Positions 42,836-52,257 of a stretch of DNA of 55,353 bases are shown piece after piece. Within the stretch, counting starts at the first letter, position 1, and each line of letters opens with the position of its first letter. The stretch is from Segetibacter sp. (GTDB lineage: Bacteria > Bacteroidota > Bacteroidia > Chitinophagales > Chitinophagaceae). The notes beneath the pieces are model-generated. The model had not been told where the DNA came from. It saw only the letters and a list, made by a program, of their open reading frames with translations, and did no database searches. A program made the position numbers and the translations under genes. Location: positions 1 to 55,353 of the forward strand of contig NZ_JAOQAH010000051.1 in NCBI RefSeq assembly GCF_025963695.1. Reading direction: 5' to 3'.

Positions 42836-43525
42836 ATGGAGTCAAATCACAGAATTCTTTTAGCGGAAGACGAGCCCAAGTTAGGTCAAATCGTTCAGGA
42901 AGAACTTACACGGGAAGGTTATCAAACGGATGTAGCCTATGACGGACTTGTGGCAGAGAAGCTTTTTAAGGAACATCAATACTCATTAGTATTACTCGAC
43001 GTAAACCTTCCTTATAAAAATGGGTTGGCTTTATGTAAAGAATTTAGAGAAGCAAAAAAACATATTCCAATTATTATGTTGACTTCTCTCGGTGAAATAA
43101 ATGACAAACTAGATGCTTTTAATCTTGGTGCTGATGACTACATAGTAAAGCCTTTCCATTTTAATGAGCTTTTTGCACGAATTAAAGTATTTCTTAAAAG
43201 ATCAGACCCGGGTGCAGAGCCATCAGATAAATTAAATATTTCTAATTTAGAAATTGATCTGCTAAATAAAACTGTTGTACGCGGAGACACTAATATCAAT
43301 TTAACTGCAAAAGAATTTGCGCTACTTGCACTGCTCGCAAAATCAAAAGGTAAGGTTATCTCCAAACAGGATATACTAGAAAAAGTTTGGGGTCTCAGTT
43401 TTGATACCGGAACTAATACAATAGAAGTGTATATCAGTTTTTTAAGAAATAAAGTTGACAAACCTTTTGATACCAAACTCATACATACAAAGCCCGGTTT
43501 TGGCTATTTTGTAAAAGAACTGTAA
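42836..43525 (+). CDS. OmpR/PhoB-family response regulator
   Basis: The 229-residue regulator has a receiver (E11-D12-E13 pocket, phospho-acceptor D55 in VLLDVNLP, Thr in MLTSLGE, Lys in VKPFHF). Its winged-helix domain reads LTAKEFALLALLAKSKGKVISKQDILEKVWG ... NTIEVYISFLRNKVDKPF. It binds direct repeats near its target promoters when phosphorylated. No kinase lies beside it, so it is an orphan here; the PAS kinase at 36652 is the nearest candidate but is not linked by orientation. A strong terminator follows. Confidence 0.96.
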   Translation: MESNHRILLAEDEPKLGQIVQEELTREGYQTDVAYDGLVAEKLFKEHQYSLVLLDVNLPYKNGLALCKEFREAKKHIPIIMLTSLGEINDKLDAFNLGADDYIVKPFHFNELFARIKVFLKRSDPGAEPSDKLNISNLEIDLLNKTVVRGDTNINLTAKEFALLALLAKSKGKVISKQDILEKVWGLSFDTGTNTIEVYISFLRNKVDKPFDTKLIHTKPGFGYFVKEL

Positions 43526-43579
43526 AATGAGTTCGCCACTTTTACAGGTTTATCCTTTATTTGTCTCCAAACAATAAAA

Positions 43580-43607
43580 AATCCCGCGGTTTAGCGGGAT
43601 TGATAAT
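43580..43607. terminator. Bidirectional hairpin terminator
   Basis: AATCCCGC pairs with GCGGGATT across a 6-base loop, with an A-run before and a T-run after. It serves the regulator gene and the convergent rpsT. Confidence 0.9.
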
Positions 43608-43625
43608 TTTTTATATGAGCAGATG

Positions 43626-43886
43626 CTATGCAGCCTTAGTTGCAGGTACTTTCTTAGCCAGTTTTCTTTTTAAGTTAGATGCTTTGTTCTTGTGAATAAC
43701 TCCGCGTTTAGCTAACTTATCAATCATGGAAACAACGTCAGGCATTTTTTCGGTAAAAGCTCCCGGTTCAGTAATTTCTTTTATATCACGAATAGCGTTA
43801 CGGGTTGTTTTACCATAGTAACGGTTTCGATCTCTACGTTTTGCCGCCTGGCGCACATCTTTCTTTGTAGCTTTATGGTTTGCCAT
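43626..43886 (-). CDS. rpsT: 30S ribosomal protein S20
   Basis: The 86-residue protein is very basic and helical, starting MANHKATKKDVRQAAKRRDRN and ending in a Lys/Ala tail, with the S20 core DKLAKRGVIHKNKASNLKRK. S20 binds 16S rRNA early in 30S assembly. It is a single gene, with a strong terminator behind and a long AT-rich leader in front. Confidence 0.97.
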   Translation of the reverse strand: MANHKATKKDVRQAAKRRDRNRYYGKTTRNAIRDIKEITEPGAFTEKMPDVVSMIDKLAKRGVIHKNKASNLKRKLAKKVPATKAA

Positions 43887-44036
43887 AATTTTCTTTTTAA
43901 GGACGGCGAAGGTAACAGTAAGTAATAAGAATTACAAATTTTTATTACCATTATTTGCATTTCCTTATCATATAGTAGCAAACAGGGAGTGTGTGGTTAA
44001 CAACTACACTCTCCTTGTTTGCTGCTAATATTTTCT

Positions 44037-47000
44037 TTATTGAATTACAATCTTCTCAGTCCAACTTCTTTTTTCATCAGTAATGGTTAGTAGGTACATT
44101 CCTTTTGAACGGATACCAGGTACCAAAACATTTAGTACGCCTGTTCCTTGCTGTGATACCGTAGTTGGTATTGCCCGGCCTTCCGCGTTTAGCAATGTTA
44201 TGCGGACTTTTCCTTTTAAATCTCCTTCGACTTTAATTGAATTACCTGTTAACGGATTCGGATATACCTTTATTCCCGTTGAGGTTATAGCGTCACGGGC
44301 GCTTTCTAATCTACAACCGCTATTTACTATTACCGAAGCCACGTTGGTATAAGCAACAGCAGCGCAAGTGGTACTTCGTACCATTAAACGATAGTACATA
44401 TTGGCTGTTGAAGCCATTGGCTGATAGTCTGAAGCAGTGGCACCTGCAATATTACTCCACGGGCCACTCAAACTAAGTGCGTTTTGCCACTGGTAAGCTA
44501 CTGGTCCGTTGGTATAATGGCAATCCGTCATCAGCCTGATTTTTCCAGGGGCCTGGTTTAAACAAACTATTTGTGTAGCAGTACCGATTACGCCGGGTTC
44601 AATTGGGGGATAGACAAATATTTCGACCTGGTTGCTAAATCCCAGATTACCGCATGCATCATAAACCCTTCTGCGATAGGTGGTGTTTTCAGTAATAGCA
44701 CCGGGAGCATAGTTTGCTGAAGTTTCGCCGGCAATCATTTTCCATACTCCATCTTGTAGCACTTCCCAACGATAGTGGAGGGTGCTGCCACCTCCACATG
44801 CTTCCAAAACACTTTTAATTGTACCGGGTGCAGTACCTGCGCAGGTAATGAAAGGACCGTCAATGAGGCCAGCATGCAATTTTACCATCATCGGCAAATC
44901 ATATACGACTTCATTTGAAGTTGCTGTACGAGTTACCCCGCCACAGGCATCAGTTGCCACTCTACGGAAATAGGCTCTTTCTGTTAAATTAACTGGTTGG
45001 TAGGTTTCTTCATTTGCACCAGCAATACTTAACCATTCACCTGCTTCTTTTTTCATTTGCCATTGATATTGAGGATTTTCGCCGTAACCCGATACTCCTG
45101 AAATACTTTCAATCAAACCTGGTGCTGAACCTGCACAAACTAGATGTGAAGACTTTATAGCAATAGTGCCGGGATTCAATGCTGCGGTGTGGTACTCAAT
45201 AGTAAAAGGATCACTGTAAGCAAAGTCGCCAACTGCATCGCTAACTTTTCTTCTGAATTGTGTGCTTTGGATAATAGTTTCTGGTTGATAACTTTCTGAA
45301 GTAGCACCCGATATTACTTTCCATGAACCTGCTGTGATCCCTTTAGTTTCCCATGTATAAGTATATGGAGGAACGCCCCCTGTCACTTTCATATCACCGC
45401 CATCAATTAAACCAGGTTTATGACCTGGGAAAACGCATTGTGATCCACCAAGGTGACATGGATCAATTGGAGGAGCATTATTCAAATACACCTCTACTAC
45501 ATAAGTGTACTTAGTTGCAAGACAGTTATTATCAGTTACTACTCTTCTATAATAAGCAGATGTAGTAAGTGCAGGCGGCTGATAACTTGGTGAGTTTTGT
45601 GAAGGAATACTTGCCCAAGGGCCTACTGCAAGTTCAGCATTTTCCCACCTTACCGTGTAAGCGCCAGTGCCGCCGGAAGGACCGGTGACAGATTTAAGTG
45701 GAACGGGTGTTCTTCCGGCACGAATTGTTTGAGAGGTAGGTTCTATATCTCCTGCGATAAGTGCTGGTCGTACATCTATTGTCACTTCGTTAGACGCCAC
45801 ACTTCTTTTGTTTGCACCACATTGATCTATCGCTAATCTTCTAAACGTAGTTTTTTCTGTTATTGGTTCGGGTGTAAAACTTGCCCGCATTTGTCCAACT
45901 ATATCTTTCCATCCGCCAGAACTTACATTCATGTACTGCCACTGGTAATACAATCCTTCGCCGTACCCGGTAGGGGATCCGGTGCTTGAAATCTCCGCGG
46001 GAGACGAGCCAAGACAAGCTACGTTACTTGCTGCTTTTATGGTACCGCTTGTAAGTGGAGCTTCAATCATTGTTATTTTTTCTGATCTTGTATATGCAAT
46101 GCTTCCTGTAGCATCAGTAATTTTTTTACGGAAATAGGTAGATTGTGTTAAAGGGCCTACCTCGTAAACTCCTCCTGTCTGGTTTGCAATGCTCACAAAA
46201 TTTATATCGTCGGTGCTCGATTGCCATTCTACTATGTAGGGAGGAACACCACCTGCCGGAGCATTATTAGTCGTAAACCGTATGGGAGTTGTTAAAGGAT
46301 AATCTTTGTAAAAACAACTGGAGTTTAATGTGTAAGTACCGGGCAGAAGTGGTGCGTTAACAACAAAAATTGTTGCCACGGAGGTTGCCGCAGTAGTGTA
46401 ACATCGTAGATCTGTAGCTATTCTTTTATAGAAGGTGGTTTGGGTTAAAGGCCCTGGCGAATAATCTGCCGAAGTAGCTCCTGCAATGTTGGTGAAAGTG
46501 GCATTCTGGTATAAAGAAGATTGCCACTGATAAGAGAAATTTCCACTACCTCCACTTGCAGCAGTAGTCGAAGTAATTGGTAAAGGTGTTGCTCCACCTG
46601 CGACTGTCTGAGACTTTGGACTGATTAAGCCGGAAATAACATCGCGAGCCGTGGATAAAGTGACAATATTTGAATAAGCTTTATTACCGCAATTATCATT
46701 TGATATACGACGAAATTCGGTGGTTTTAAAAAGGTGTGCTACAGTAAAGTTTTGTGCAGAAGCATCTTTAATGGCTGTCCAGCCACTATTGGCCTCATTT
46801 CTTTCCCAGGAGTAAGTGATTATTCCTACATCTGCTCCCGGCACCTGGGTGCCTTCAATCAAGCCACCTGGCTCTCCCTGGCAGATCGTTGTTTTAGTTG
46901 CTGCAGTAATTTTTCCTCCTTCAGGAGTTATCCTGATGACAGAAGTGATACCAGACGTGTCAACACATAAGCCGGTAGCGATGTACACTCTGTAGGCTCC

Positions 47001-47291
47001 AAGGCTATTAATTGTATAAGTAGCACCTGTGGCCCCTGAAATGCTCATAAAAGGACCTCCTGCTGTGGTTTGCACCTGCCACTGAAAAGTGAAGCCCGGA
47101 TTTGCAGGCTCTGCTGCCAGTAAAATTGATGAGCCACTACAAAGGTTGAGGACCGAACCATTTGTAACCTTCGCAGTGAAGCCTGCACATTTTGCCGCCG
47201 ATCTCTGTGCAATCAGCGAGTAGCTGAATAATGTTGAGCATAGAAAAGCAAGAATGTAAATCCATCTCGGGGATGTAAACATTGTTTTCAT
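44037..47291 (-). CDS. T9SS-secreted protein with ten Ig-like modules
   Basis: The 1084-residue protein has a signal peptide (SYSLIAQRSAA), about ten repeated modules of 85-105 residues, and a T9SS sorting domain (VYPNPLTGNSIKVEGD ... MYLLTI ... KIVIQ). Each module ends in a W-[QE]-...-[SN]I-[AS]-G-A-T-...-Y-x-P-...-[TY]-[FY]-x-R-R pattern, for example QWQNALSLSGPW or YFRRVATDACG. This gives a stack of Ig-like domains on a stalk, as in large gliding or adhesion proteins of the phylum. No catalytic domain is seen. It is unrelated in module type to the proteins at 13964 and 18132. Confidence 0.92.
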   Translation of the reverse strand: MKTMFTSPRWIYILAFLCSTLFSYSLIAQRSAAKCAGFTAKVTNGSVLNLCSGSSILLAAEPANPGFTFQWQVQTTAGGPFMSISGATGATYTINSLGAYRVYIATGLCVDTSGITSVIRITPEGGKITAATKTTICQGEPGGLIEGTQVPGADVGIITYSWERNEANSGWTAIKDASAQNFTVAHLFKTTEFRRISNDNCGNKAYSNIVTLSTARDVISGLISPKSQTVAGGATPLPITSTTAASGGSGNFSYQWQSSLYQNATFTNIAGATSADYSPGPLTQTTFYKRIATDLRCYTTAATSVATIFVVNAPLLPGTYTLNSSCFYKDYPLTTPIRFTTNNAPAGGVPPYIVEWQSSTDDINFVSIANQTGGVYEVGPLTQSTYFRKKITDATGSIAYTRSEKITMIEAPLTSGTIKAASNVACLGSSPAEISSTGSPTGYGEGLYYQWQYMNVSSGGWKDIVGQMRASFTPEPITEKTTFRRLAIDQCGANKRSVASNEVTIDVRPALIAGDIEPTSQTIRAGRTPVPLKSVTGPSGGTGAYTVRWENAELAVGPWASIPSQNSPSYQPPALTTSAYYRRVVTDNNCLATKYTYVVEVYLNNAPPIDPCHLGGSQCVFPGHKPGLIDGGDMKVTGGVPPYTYTWETKGITAGSWKVISGATSESYQPETIIQSTQFRRKVSDAVGDFAYSDPFTIEYHTAALNPGTIAIKSSHLVCAGSAPGLIESISGVSGYGENPQYQWQMKKEAGEWLSIAGANEETYQPVNLTERAYFRRVATDACGGVTRTATSNEVVYDLPMMVKLHAGLIDGPFITCAGTAPGTIKSVLEACGGGSTLHYRWEVLQDGVWKMIAGETSANYAPGAITENTTYRRRVYDACGNLGFSNQVEIFVYPPIEPGVIGTATQIVCLNQAPGKIRLMTDCHYTNGPVAYQWQNALSLSGPWSNIAGATASDYQPMASTANMYYRLMVRSTTCAAVAYTNVASVIVNSGCRLESARDAITSTGIKVYPNPLTGNSIKVEGDLKGKVRITLLNAEGRAIPTTVSQQGTGVLNVLVPGIRSKGMYLLTITDEKRSWTEKIVIQ

Positions 47292-47510
47292 AATTGATAT
47301 TTAAATTGTAAGGAACTGACGTGTTACATGGTATGGAAGGAATACCATCATATTTGCTTTTCAACAAAAAATTGGATGTAGCATCTGTAAAATGCTACGG
47401 AAGATTTTCAGAAATAAATGGAGTATGAGGCTTGCGTTAGAATATTTGGAAGAATCAAATCCTTATGCAATAAAGTAAGAAGTAAAATGTAGGGGAAATG
47501 TTGCTTAGTG

Positions 47511-47924
47511 CTAATCCAAAAATCTGTTTTTAATTGCAGGGGAAGCAATCCAGCAGGTTTCTTTTTTGCCAAACCATCTGTAACGGTTACGGGCAATAAA
47601 GTTGTAAACAGTATTCCGTATAAAAGCGGGGATGATAGAAAAAACATACAATATCGGCCAACCTCCTGATAGCTGCTTAACAACCCTTAGCGCTGCTGCA
47701 GACTTTGTATAAATGGTTTTGTTTTCAAGCAATATAAAAGAATCGAAGCCAGTGGATGGAAGGCGATACTTGTTCAGTAATTCCTGGCCGAAAGAAGATT
47801 GTAACGAGGCAAACCAGAACAAATTTTTTTTATCTCTTTTTATAACAAACTGTACGGCATTGCTGCAAAGGTTACAAACACCATCAAACAAAATAACGGG
47901 ATGCTGATCGTTTATTTGAGACAT
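47511..47924 (-). CDS. DCC-family thiol-disulfide oxidoreductase-like protein
   Basis: The 137-residue protein has the DCC motif at its N-terminus: VILFDGVCNLC with the C17-x-x-C20 pair, followed by FWFASLQSSFGQELLNKY and a helical C-terminus. The family resembles thioredoxin; its role is not well established. The start ATG (47922-47924) comes immediately after the T-run of a hairpin that ends the transcript from yebC, so there is no space for a ribosome-binding site. Confidence 0.88.
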   Translation of the reverse strand: MSQINDQHPVILFDGVCNLCSNAVQFVIKRDKKNLFWFASLQSSFGQELLNKYRLPSTGFDSFILLENKTIYTKSAAALRVVKQLSGGWPILYVFSIIPAFIRNTVYNFIARNRYRWFGKKETCWIASPAIKNRFLD

Positions 47925-47950
47925 AAAAAAAGGCCGGAAAAGATCCGGCC
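47925..47950 (-). terminator. Hairpin terminator ending directly at a start codon
   Basis: GGCCGGA and TCCGGCC pair across a 5-base loop, then seven T on the minus strand, then the ATG of the DCC-family gene. It probably ends the yebC transcript or attenuates the DCC-family gene. Confidence 0.85.
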
Positions 47951-48018
47951 ATCAAAGTTAATGCTATTTGTATTTTTATTGTAACGCAAAGCCTTGGTCT
48001 GGTACAGAAAAACAGCTC

Positions 48019-48729
48019 TTATTTTAAATTGTGATATACTTTTTGAACGTCTTCATCCTGTTCTAGCCGATCCACCAATTCCAACACTTCCTTAGCCTGG
48101 TCTTCAGGCAGCTCAACAGTTGTTGTGGGTATGCGGGTAAGTTCAGACGAAATCGGAGTAATTCCTTTGTCTTCAAGTGCTTTTGCCATAATTCCAAAAT
48201 CGTCATATTCTGTTCTCAACACAATGTTACCTTCTTCATCTTCGCCTATTTCCTGAAGGCCATGATCGATGAGGTCAAGTTCAAGTTCTTCAAGATCTTG
48301 TCCTTCGCTTTTAATTTTAAATTCGCCCATCCGGTGAAAAGTAAATGCTACTGAACCGCTTGTTCCAAGGCTTCCTTCACCTTTTCTAAAATGCATTCTA
48401 ACGTTGGCTACAGTACGGGTTGGATTGTCAGTGGCGGTCTCAACCAGAACTGCAATTCCATGAGGAGCATAACCTTCATAAATCACTTCCTCATAGTTGG
48501 TCATGTCTTTTCCCTGCGCCCTTTTTATCGCCGCTTCCACCCGGTCTTTAGGCATTCCAACGCCTTTGGCATTTGCAAAACACCTGCGTAAAGAGGGGTT
48601 TGTTGCAGGGTCGGGGCCGCCAGCTTTTACAGAAATGGCAATCTCTTTTCCAATACGCGTAAATTGTTTCGCCATCCGGTCCCAGCGGGCGAACATAGTA
48701 GACTTACGAACTTCAAATATTCTTCCCAT
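48019..48729 (-). CDS. YebC/PmpR-family DNA-binding / translation-associated protein
   Basis: The 236-residue protein shows the family blocks: [80 protein letters not shown] and [11 protein letters not shown]. It is acidic at the C-terminus ([29 protein letters not shown]). Members act as transcriptional regulators, and more recent work links them to relief of ribosome stalling at prolines. Its ATG lies just after a repeat-family pair; the DCC-family gene follows downstream. Confidence 0.96.
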   Translation of the reverse strand: MGRIFEVRKSTMFARWDRMAKQFTRIGKEIAISVKAGGPDPATNPSLRRCFANAKGVGMPKDRVEAAIKRAQGKDMTNYEEVIYEGYAPHGIAVLVETATDNPTRTVANVRMHFRKGEGSLGTSGSVAFTFHRMGEFKIKSEGQDLEELELDLIDHGLQEIGEDEEGNIVLRTEYDDFGIMAKALEDKGITPISSELTRIPTTTVELPEDQAKEVLELVDRLEQDEDVQKVYHNLK

Positions 48730-48797
48730 AATTATGAATTCACTTTTGATAATTTTTTCTTTTTGTCAGACCTGCTTTTTCTCTTTACCAGGCTTTT

Positions 48798-48817
48798 GTT
48801 GTGTCACTCACTTGTGC
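48798..48817 (+). repeat. Intergenic repeat family copy (GTG type)
   Basis: GTTGTGTCACTCACTTGTGC, one mismatch from the consensus. It forms an inverted pair with 48850-48866 only 32 bp away, upstream of the yebC-like gene. Confidence 0.75.
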
Positions 48818-48849
48818 TGCCATTCTTTGTTCATCGTTTTACTGTAGTT

Positions 48850-48866
48850 GAAGAGTGCGACGCAAG
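48850..48866 (-). repeat. Intergenic repeat family copy (GCG type)
   Basis: On the minus strand it is CTTGCGTCGCACTCTTC. It pairs with the GTG-type copy at 48798, so one pair contains both subtypes. Confidence 0.65.
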
Positions 48867-48961
48867 AGAAGAATCATTGAAAATCAAAAGCCGGTAACAA
48901 AAACATCGAATGAAAATGTGGCAAATTTAGGAGAACCCATTCAGCCTGCCAACCTAAAAAT

Positions 48962-48999
48962 AAAAAGCCTTTCTGCTGTGCGCAGAAAGGCTTTTTATT
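48962..48999. terminator. Strong hairpin terminator
   Basis: A perfect 15-bp stem (AAAAAGCCTTTCTGC) encloses a 5-base loop, with T-runs in both directions. It ends the leftward permease gene, whose stop is at 49017. Confidence 0.92.
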
Positions 49000-49016
49000 T
49001 TATTCGAAACCTAAGT

Positions 49017-50705
49017 TTAGATTCTCTCTTCCAAAGGATTAGCTGGTTCATGATCGTCTTTTGGTTCAGGTCTTCCAAGCCTGTTGCCGAATACAAAGAA
49101 GTGAACCAAAGCAAATATTATTGAAATATATAGCAGCGTTCTGTCTTCGTCGAACCCGATACCATATTGGTGCAAAAGGCCAGCAATAATTAATAAAGCA
49201 GCTAATACAAGGCCGGTGTAACGGGCTACTTTCATCCCTTTTCTGGTTGTGGTACCATTACCTAAATGGCTGTGTTTGGCGCCATAGGCAAGATAAATAT
49301 CCATACCAATTAACATCCAAACCAATAGACGGATCCATGTATCCATAGGCAAGAATACCATCATGAATAAACAGGTGAAGATGCCAAGTATGGGCACTAA
49401 CGGCACCATTGGCGTTTTAAATGCTCTTGGTATTTCGGGCATTTTTCTGCGCATTACCCATATACCTATACAAACAAGAATGAAGGCAAATAAAGTTCCT
49501 ATGCTGGTCATCTCGCCAACTACTCTTGCAGGCACAAAAGCCGCAAAAAGACTTACGAACAACATGAACAGTAAATTGTTTTTTGCCGGAGTTTGGGTTA
49601 CAGGATTAACGGTAGAGAAAATTTTAGGGATTAGTCCATCTTTACTCATGCTAAAGAAAACACGGCTTTGTCCCATAAGCATAACAAGAATAACAGAAGA
49701 ATAACCGGCAAGTATAGCTACAATGATGGCACGGTTCAACCAGGGATAATCTGGTTGTATCACACCGGCAGCATCGGGAGTACCCATTTTATCAATTGCA
49801 AGTGCAACCGGGGCAATTCCATCTTTACCGGCAAAAGTTGAGTAACTGGTTACCCCTGTCATAACATGAGCAAACAATATGTATAGCACAGTACAAATAG
49901 CCAGTGAACCTAATATTCCCCATGGCATGTCCTTCTTGGGGTTTTTTGCTTCCTGTGCTGCCGTACTTACGGCGTCGAAGCCGATATAGGCAAAGAATAC
50001 GATTGCCGCAGACCTTATAATTCCACTAAAACCAAATTCACCAAATTTGCCTGTATTATCGGGAATGTAAGGATTGTAGTTGTCGTTATTAATGTATTTC
50101 CAACCGAGAATTATAAACACCAATACTACCGCCACTTTTAATGCAACTATAATAGCATTAACCAGTGCACTTTCCTTAGTTCCTTTTATTAATAGTAAAC
50201 TCATTAAAACGATAATAAAAACCGCGGGAAGATTAATGATCCCGCCATCCCAGGGTCCCAGGGTAAGAGAGACAGGCAGATGAACGTCAAATCCTTCTAA
50301 AAACTTCACGAGGTATCTGCTCCAGCTAATGCCTACCGTTGCTGCACCTACTGCGTATTCCAAAACAAGATCCCATCCAATAATCCATGCAATAAATTCT
50401 CCCATCGTTGCATAAGAATAAGTGTAAGCACTTCCGGCAACGGGTATCATCGATGCAAATTCTGCGTAACAAAGACCAGCGAACAAACAGCCAAAAGCGG
50501 CCACAATAAATGAAATAGTAATAGCCGGACCTGCATGGTTAGCAGCAGCCATACCTGTAATTGAAAATAATCCGGCCCCAATGATTGCTCCTATTCCCAG
50601 TGCTACAAGTCCACCTGCGCCTAATGTTCGTTTAAGGGTGTGAGTACCTGTTTCCTGCGCTTCATTTAGTAACACATTCATTGGTTTTCTTACAAACAAA
50701 CTCAT
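49017..50705 (-). CDS. APC-superfamily amino acid permease
   Basis: The 562-residue protein has about 14 membrane helices and the APC-superfamily motifs: GLVALGIGAIIGAGLFSITG in the first helix, FAGLCYAEFASMIPVAGSAYTY, FFAYIGFDAVSTAAQEAKNP and LMGQSRVFFSMSKDGLIP. The length and the C-terminal helices fit the cationic amino acid transporter-like subgroup, which take up amino acids by proton exchange or facilitated diffusion. It is monocistronic, with a strong terminator downstream. Confidence 0.95.
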   Translation of the reverse strand: MSLFVRKPMNVLLNEAQETGTHTLKRTLGAGGLVALGIGAIIGAGLFSITGMAAANHAGPAITISFIVAAFGCLFAGLCYAEFASMIPVAGSAYTYSYATMGEFIAWIIGWDLVLEYAVGAATVGISWSRYLVKFLEGFDVHLPVSLTLGPWDGGIINLPAVFIIVLMSLLLIKGTKESALVNAIIVALKVAVVLVFIILGWKYINNDNYNPYIPDNTGKFGEFGFSGIIRSAAIVFFAYIGFDAVSTAAQEAKNPKKDMPWGILGSLAICTVLYILFAHVMTGVTSYSTFAGKDGIAPVALAIDKMGTPDAAGVIQPDYPWLNRAIIVAILAGYSSVILVMLMGQSRVFFSMSKDGLIPKIFSTVNPVTQTPAKNNLLFMLFVSLFAAFVPARVVGEMTSIGTLFAFILVCIGIWVMRRKMPEIPRAFKTPMVPLVPILGIFTCLFMMVFLPMDTWIRLLVWMLIGMDIYLAYGAKHSHLGNGTTTRKGMKVARYTGLVLAALLIIAGLLHQYGIGFDEDRTLLYISIIFALVHFFVFGNRLGRPEPKDDHEPANPLEERI

Positions 50706-50995
50706 AATATTATTTTAGTTATAGGTTTTATTTAGGCGGAAAAGTAGCGATTTATTTAAAAGCAACTTCAAATATTTGAGAAGTTTAGGTATGAAAGCCA
50801 ATGTTCTGCATTCTAATGGAACAATAAAACTTGTTACTGGGTTTGTGCGTTTTAAAATACAAATTTCCTCATTAGAGTTATTTATATGAATTGTGTGTTG
50901 CGTAGCTCAGCAACTTTTATTGTCATTAACCATTTTGCAGTCAATCCTATTTCCTTATTAGTCTTATATTGCACCACTAACAAATTTTCGTCTTA
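50706..50995. other. Divergent intergenic region
   Basis: The 290 bp separate two divergent transporter genes and should hold promoters for both. No clear operator was found. Confidence 0.5.
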
Positions 50996-52252
50996 ATGCC
51001 CAATGCATCGCCGCCGCCTAAAAGTAGACTCACGCTTTATATTTTGATTGCTATGGCTCTCGGCATAATTACCGGTTATCTTATAAACCGTTATTCACCT
51101 GTACCTACAAGAGGCGCTTTCTCTACTAACATAAAATTGCTGACGACTATTTTTTTAAGGCTGGTGCAGATGATCATTGCACCTTTGGTCTTCTCAACTT
51201 TAGTTGTTGGTATTGCAAAACTAGGCGATCTGAAAACGGTTGGAAGGGTAGGGGGAAAATCGCTTTTGTGGTTCGTAACTGCCTCACTTGTTTCGCTTAT
51301 GTTAGGTATGGCACTGGTCAACTTTTTCAAGCCGGGCGAAAGTATTCATCTTGGCTCAACAACTTCAGACGCAGCAGCAAAAGAACTTATTGGAAAAACC
51401 ACAGGTTTCTCACTTCAGAATTTTGTAGAGCATGTGGTTCCGAAAAGTGTTTTTGAGGCAATGGCGGGAAATGAAATATTGCAGTTAGTGGTTTTCAGTA
51501 TTTTCTTTGGTGTTGCCACTGCTGCGCTGGGTGACTATGGTAAAATTGTAATCAGGGGTTTAGATGCAGTTGCCCATGTTATTCTTAAGATGGTTACGTA
51601 TGTTATGAACTTTGCTCCCCTTGGTGTATTTGGAGCCATATCAGCAGTAATTGCCACCAATGGTTTGGAAATCTTCAGGTTTTACGGTCTCTATTTTAGC
51701 CAATTCATTTTAGGCATTGTTTTGTTATGGATAGTATTGTTAACAGTTGGCTTTATTGTTTTAGGCAGAAGGCTACCAATACTTTTACGTCGCATCTCTA
51801 GTCCGCTTTTAATTGCCTTTAGCACTACTAGTAGTGAAGCGGTATTTCCAAAGCTTACAGAAGAGCTAGAGCGGTTTGGATGTAAAGATAAAATTGTTGC
51901 TTTTGTGCTTCCGCTGGGTTATTCTTTCAACCTCGACGGAAGTATGATGTACATGACATTTGCAAGTGTTGCCATTGCCCAGGCTTATGGTGTTCATTTG
52001 GATTTTGGTACTCAGGTTACAATGTTGCTGGTTCTTATGCTTACAAGTAAAGGCATCGCCGGCGTTCCAAGGGCATCATTGGTAGTGGTTACTGCAACGT
52101 TGGCTATGTTTAAAATACCGGCAGAAGGCATTGCTTTAATATTGCCGATTGATCATTTTTGCGATATGTTTCGCACTGGTACAAATGTTTTAGGAAACAC
52201 CTTAGCCACAACTGTGGTAAGTAAATGGGAAAATTCTTTAGAAAATAATTAA
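50996..52252 (+). CDS. Dicarboxylate/amino acid:cation symporter (DAACS family)
   Basis: The 418-residue protein has about eight membrane helices and the DAACS core: FSTTSSEAVFPKLTEEL (hairpin 1 serine motif), YSFNLDGSMMYMTFAS (NLDG motif) and ALILPIDHFCDMFRTGTNVLGN with conserved Asp and Asn residues. Members import glutamate, aspartate or C4-dicarboxylates with H or Na. It is the first gene of a rightward transport operon; the DedA gene follows after 5 bp. Confidence 0.95.
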   Translation: MPNASPPPKSRLTLYILIAMALGIITGYLINRYSPVPTRGAFSTNIKLLTTIFLRLVQMIIAPLVFSTLVVGIAKLGDLKTVGRVGGKSLLWFVTASLVSLMLGMALVNFFKPGESIHLGSTTSDAAAKELIGKTTGFSLQNFVEHVVPKSVFEAMAGNEILQLVVFSIFFGVATAALGDYGKIVIRGLDAVAHVILKMVTYVMNFAPLGVFGAISAVIATNGLEIFRFYGLYFSQFILGIVLLWIVLLTVGFIVLGRRLPILLRRISSPLLIAFSTTSSEAVFPKLTEELERFGCKDKIVAFVLPLGYSFNLDGSMMYMTFASVAIAQAYGVHLDFGTQVTMLLVLMLTSKGIAGVPRASLVVVTATLAMFKIPAEGIALILPIDHFCDMFRTGTNVLGNTLATTVVSKWENSLENN

Positions 52253-52257
52253 GTAGT

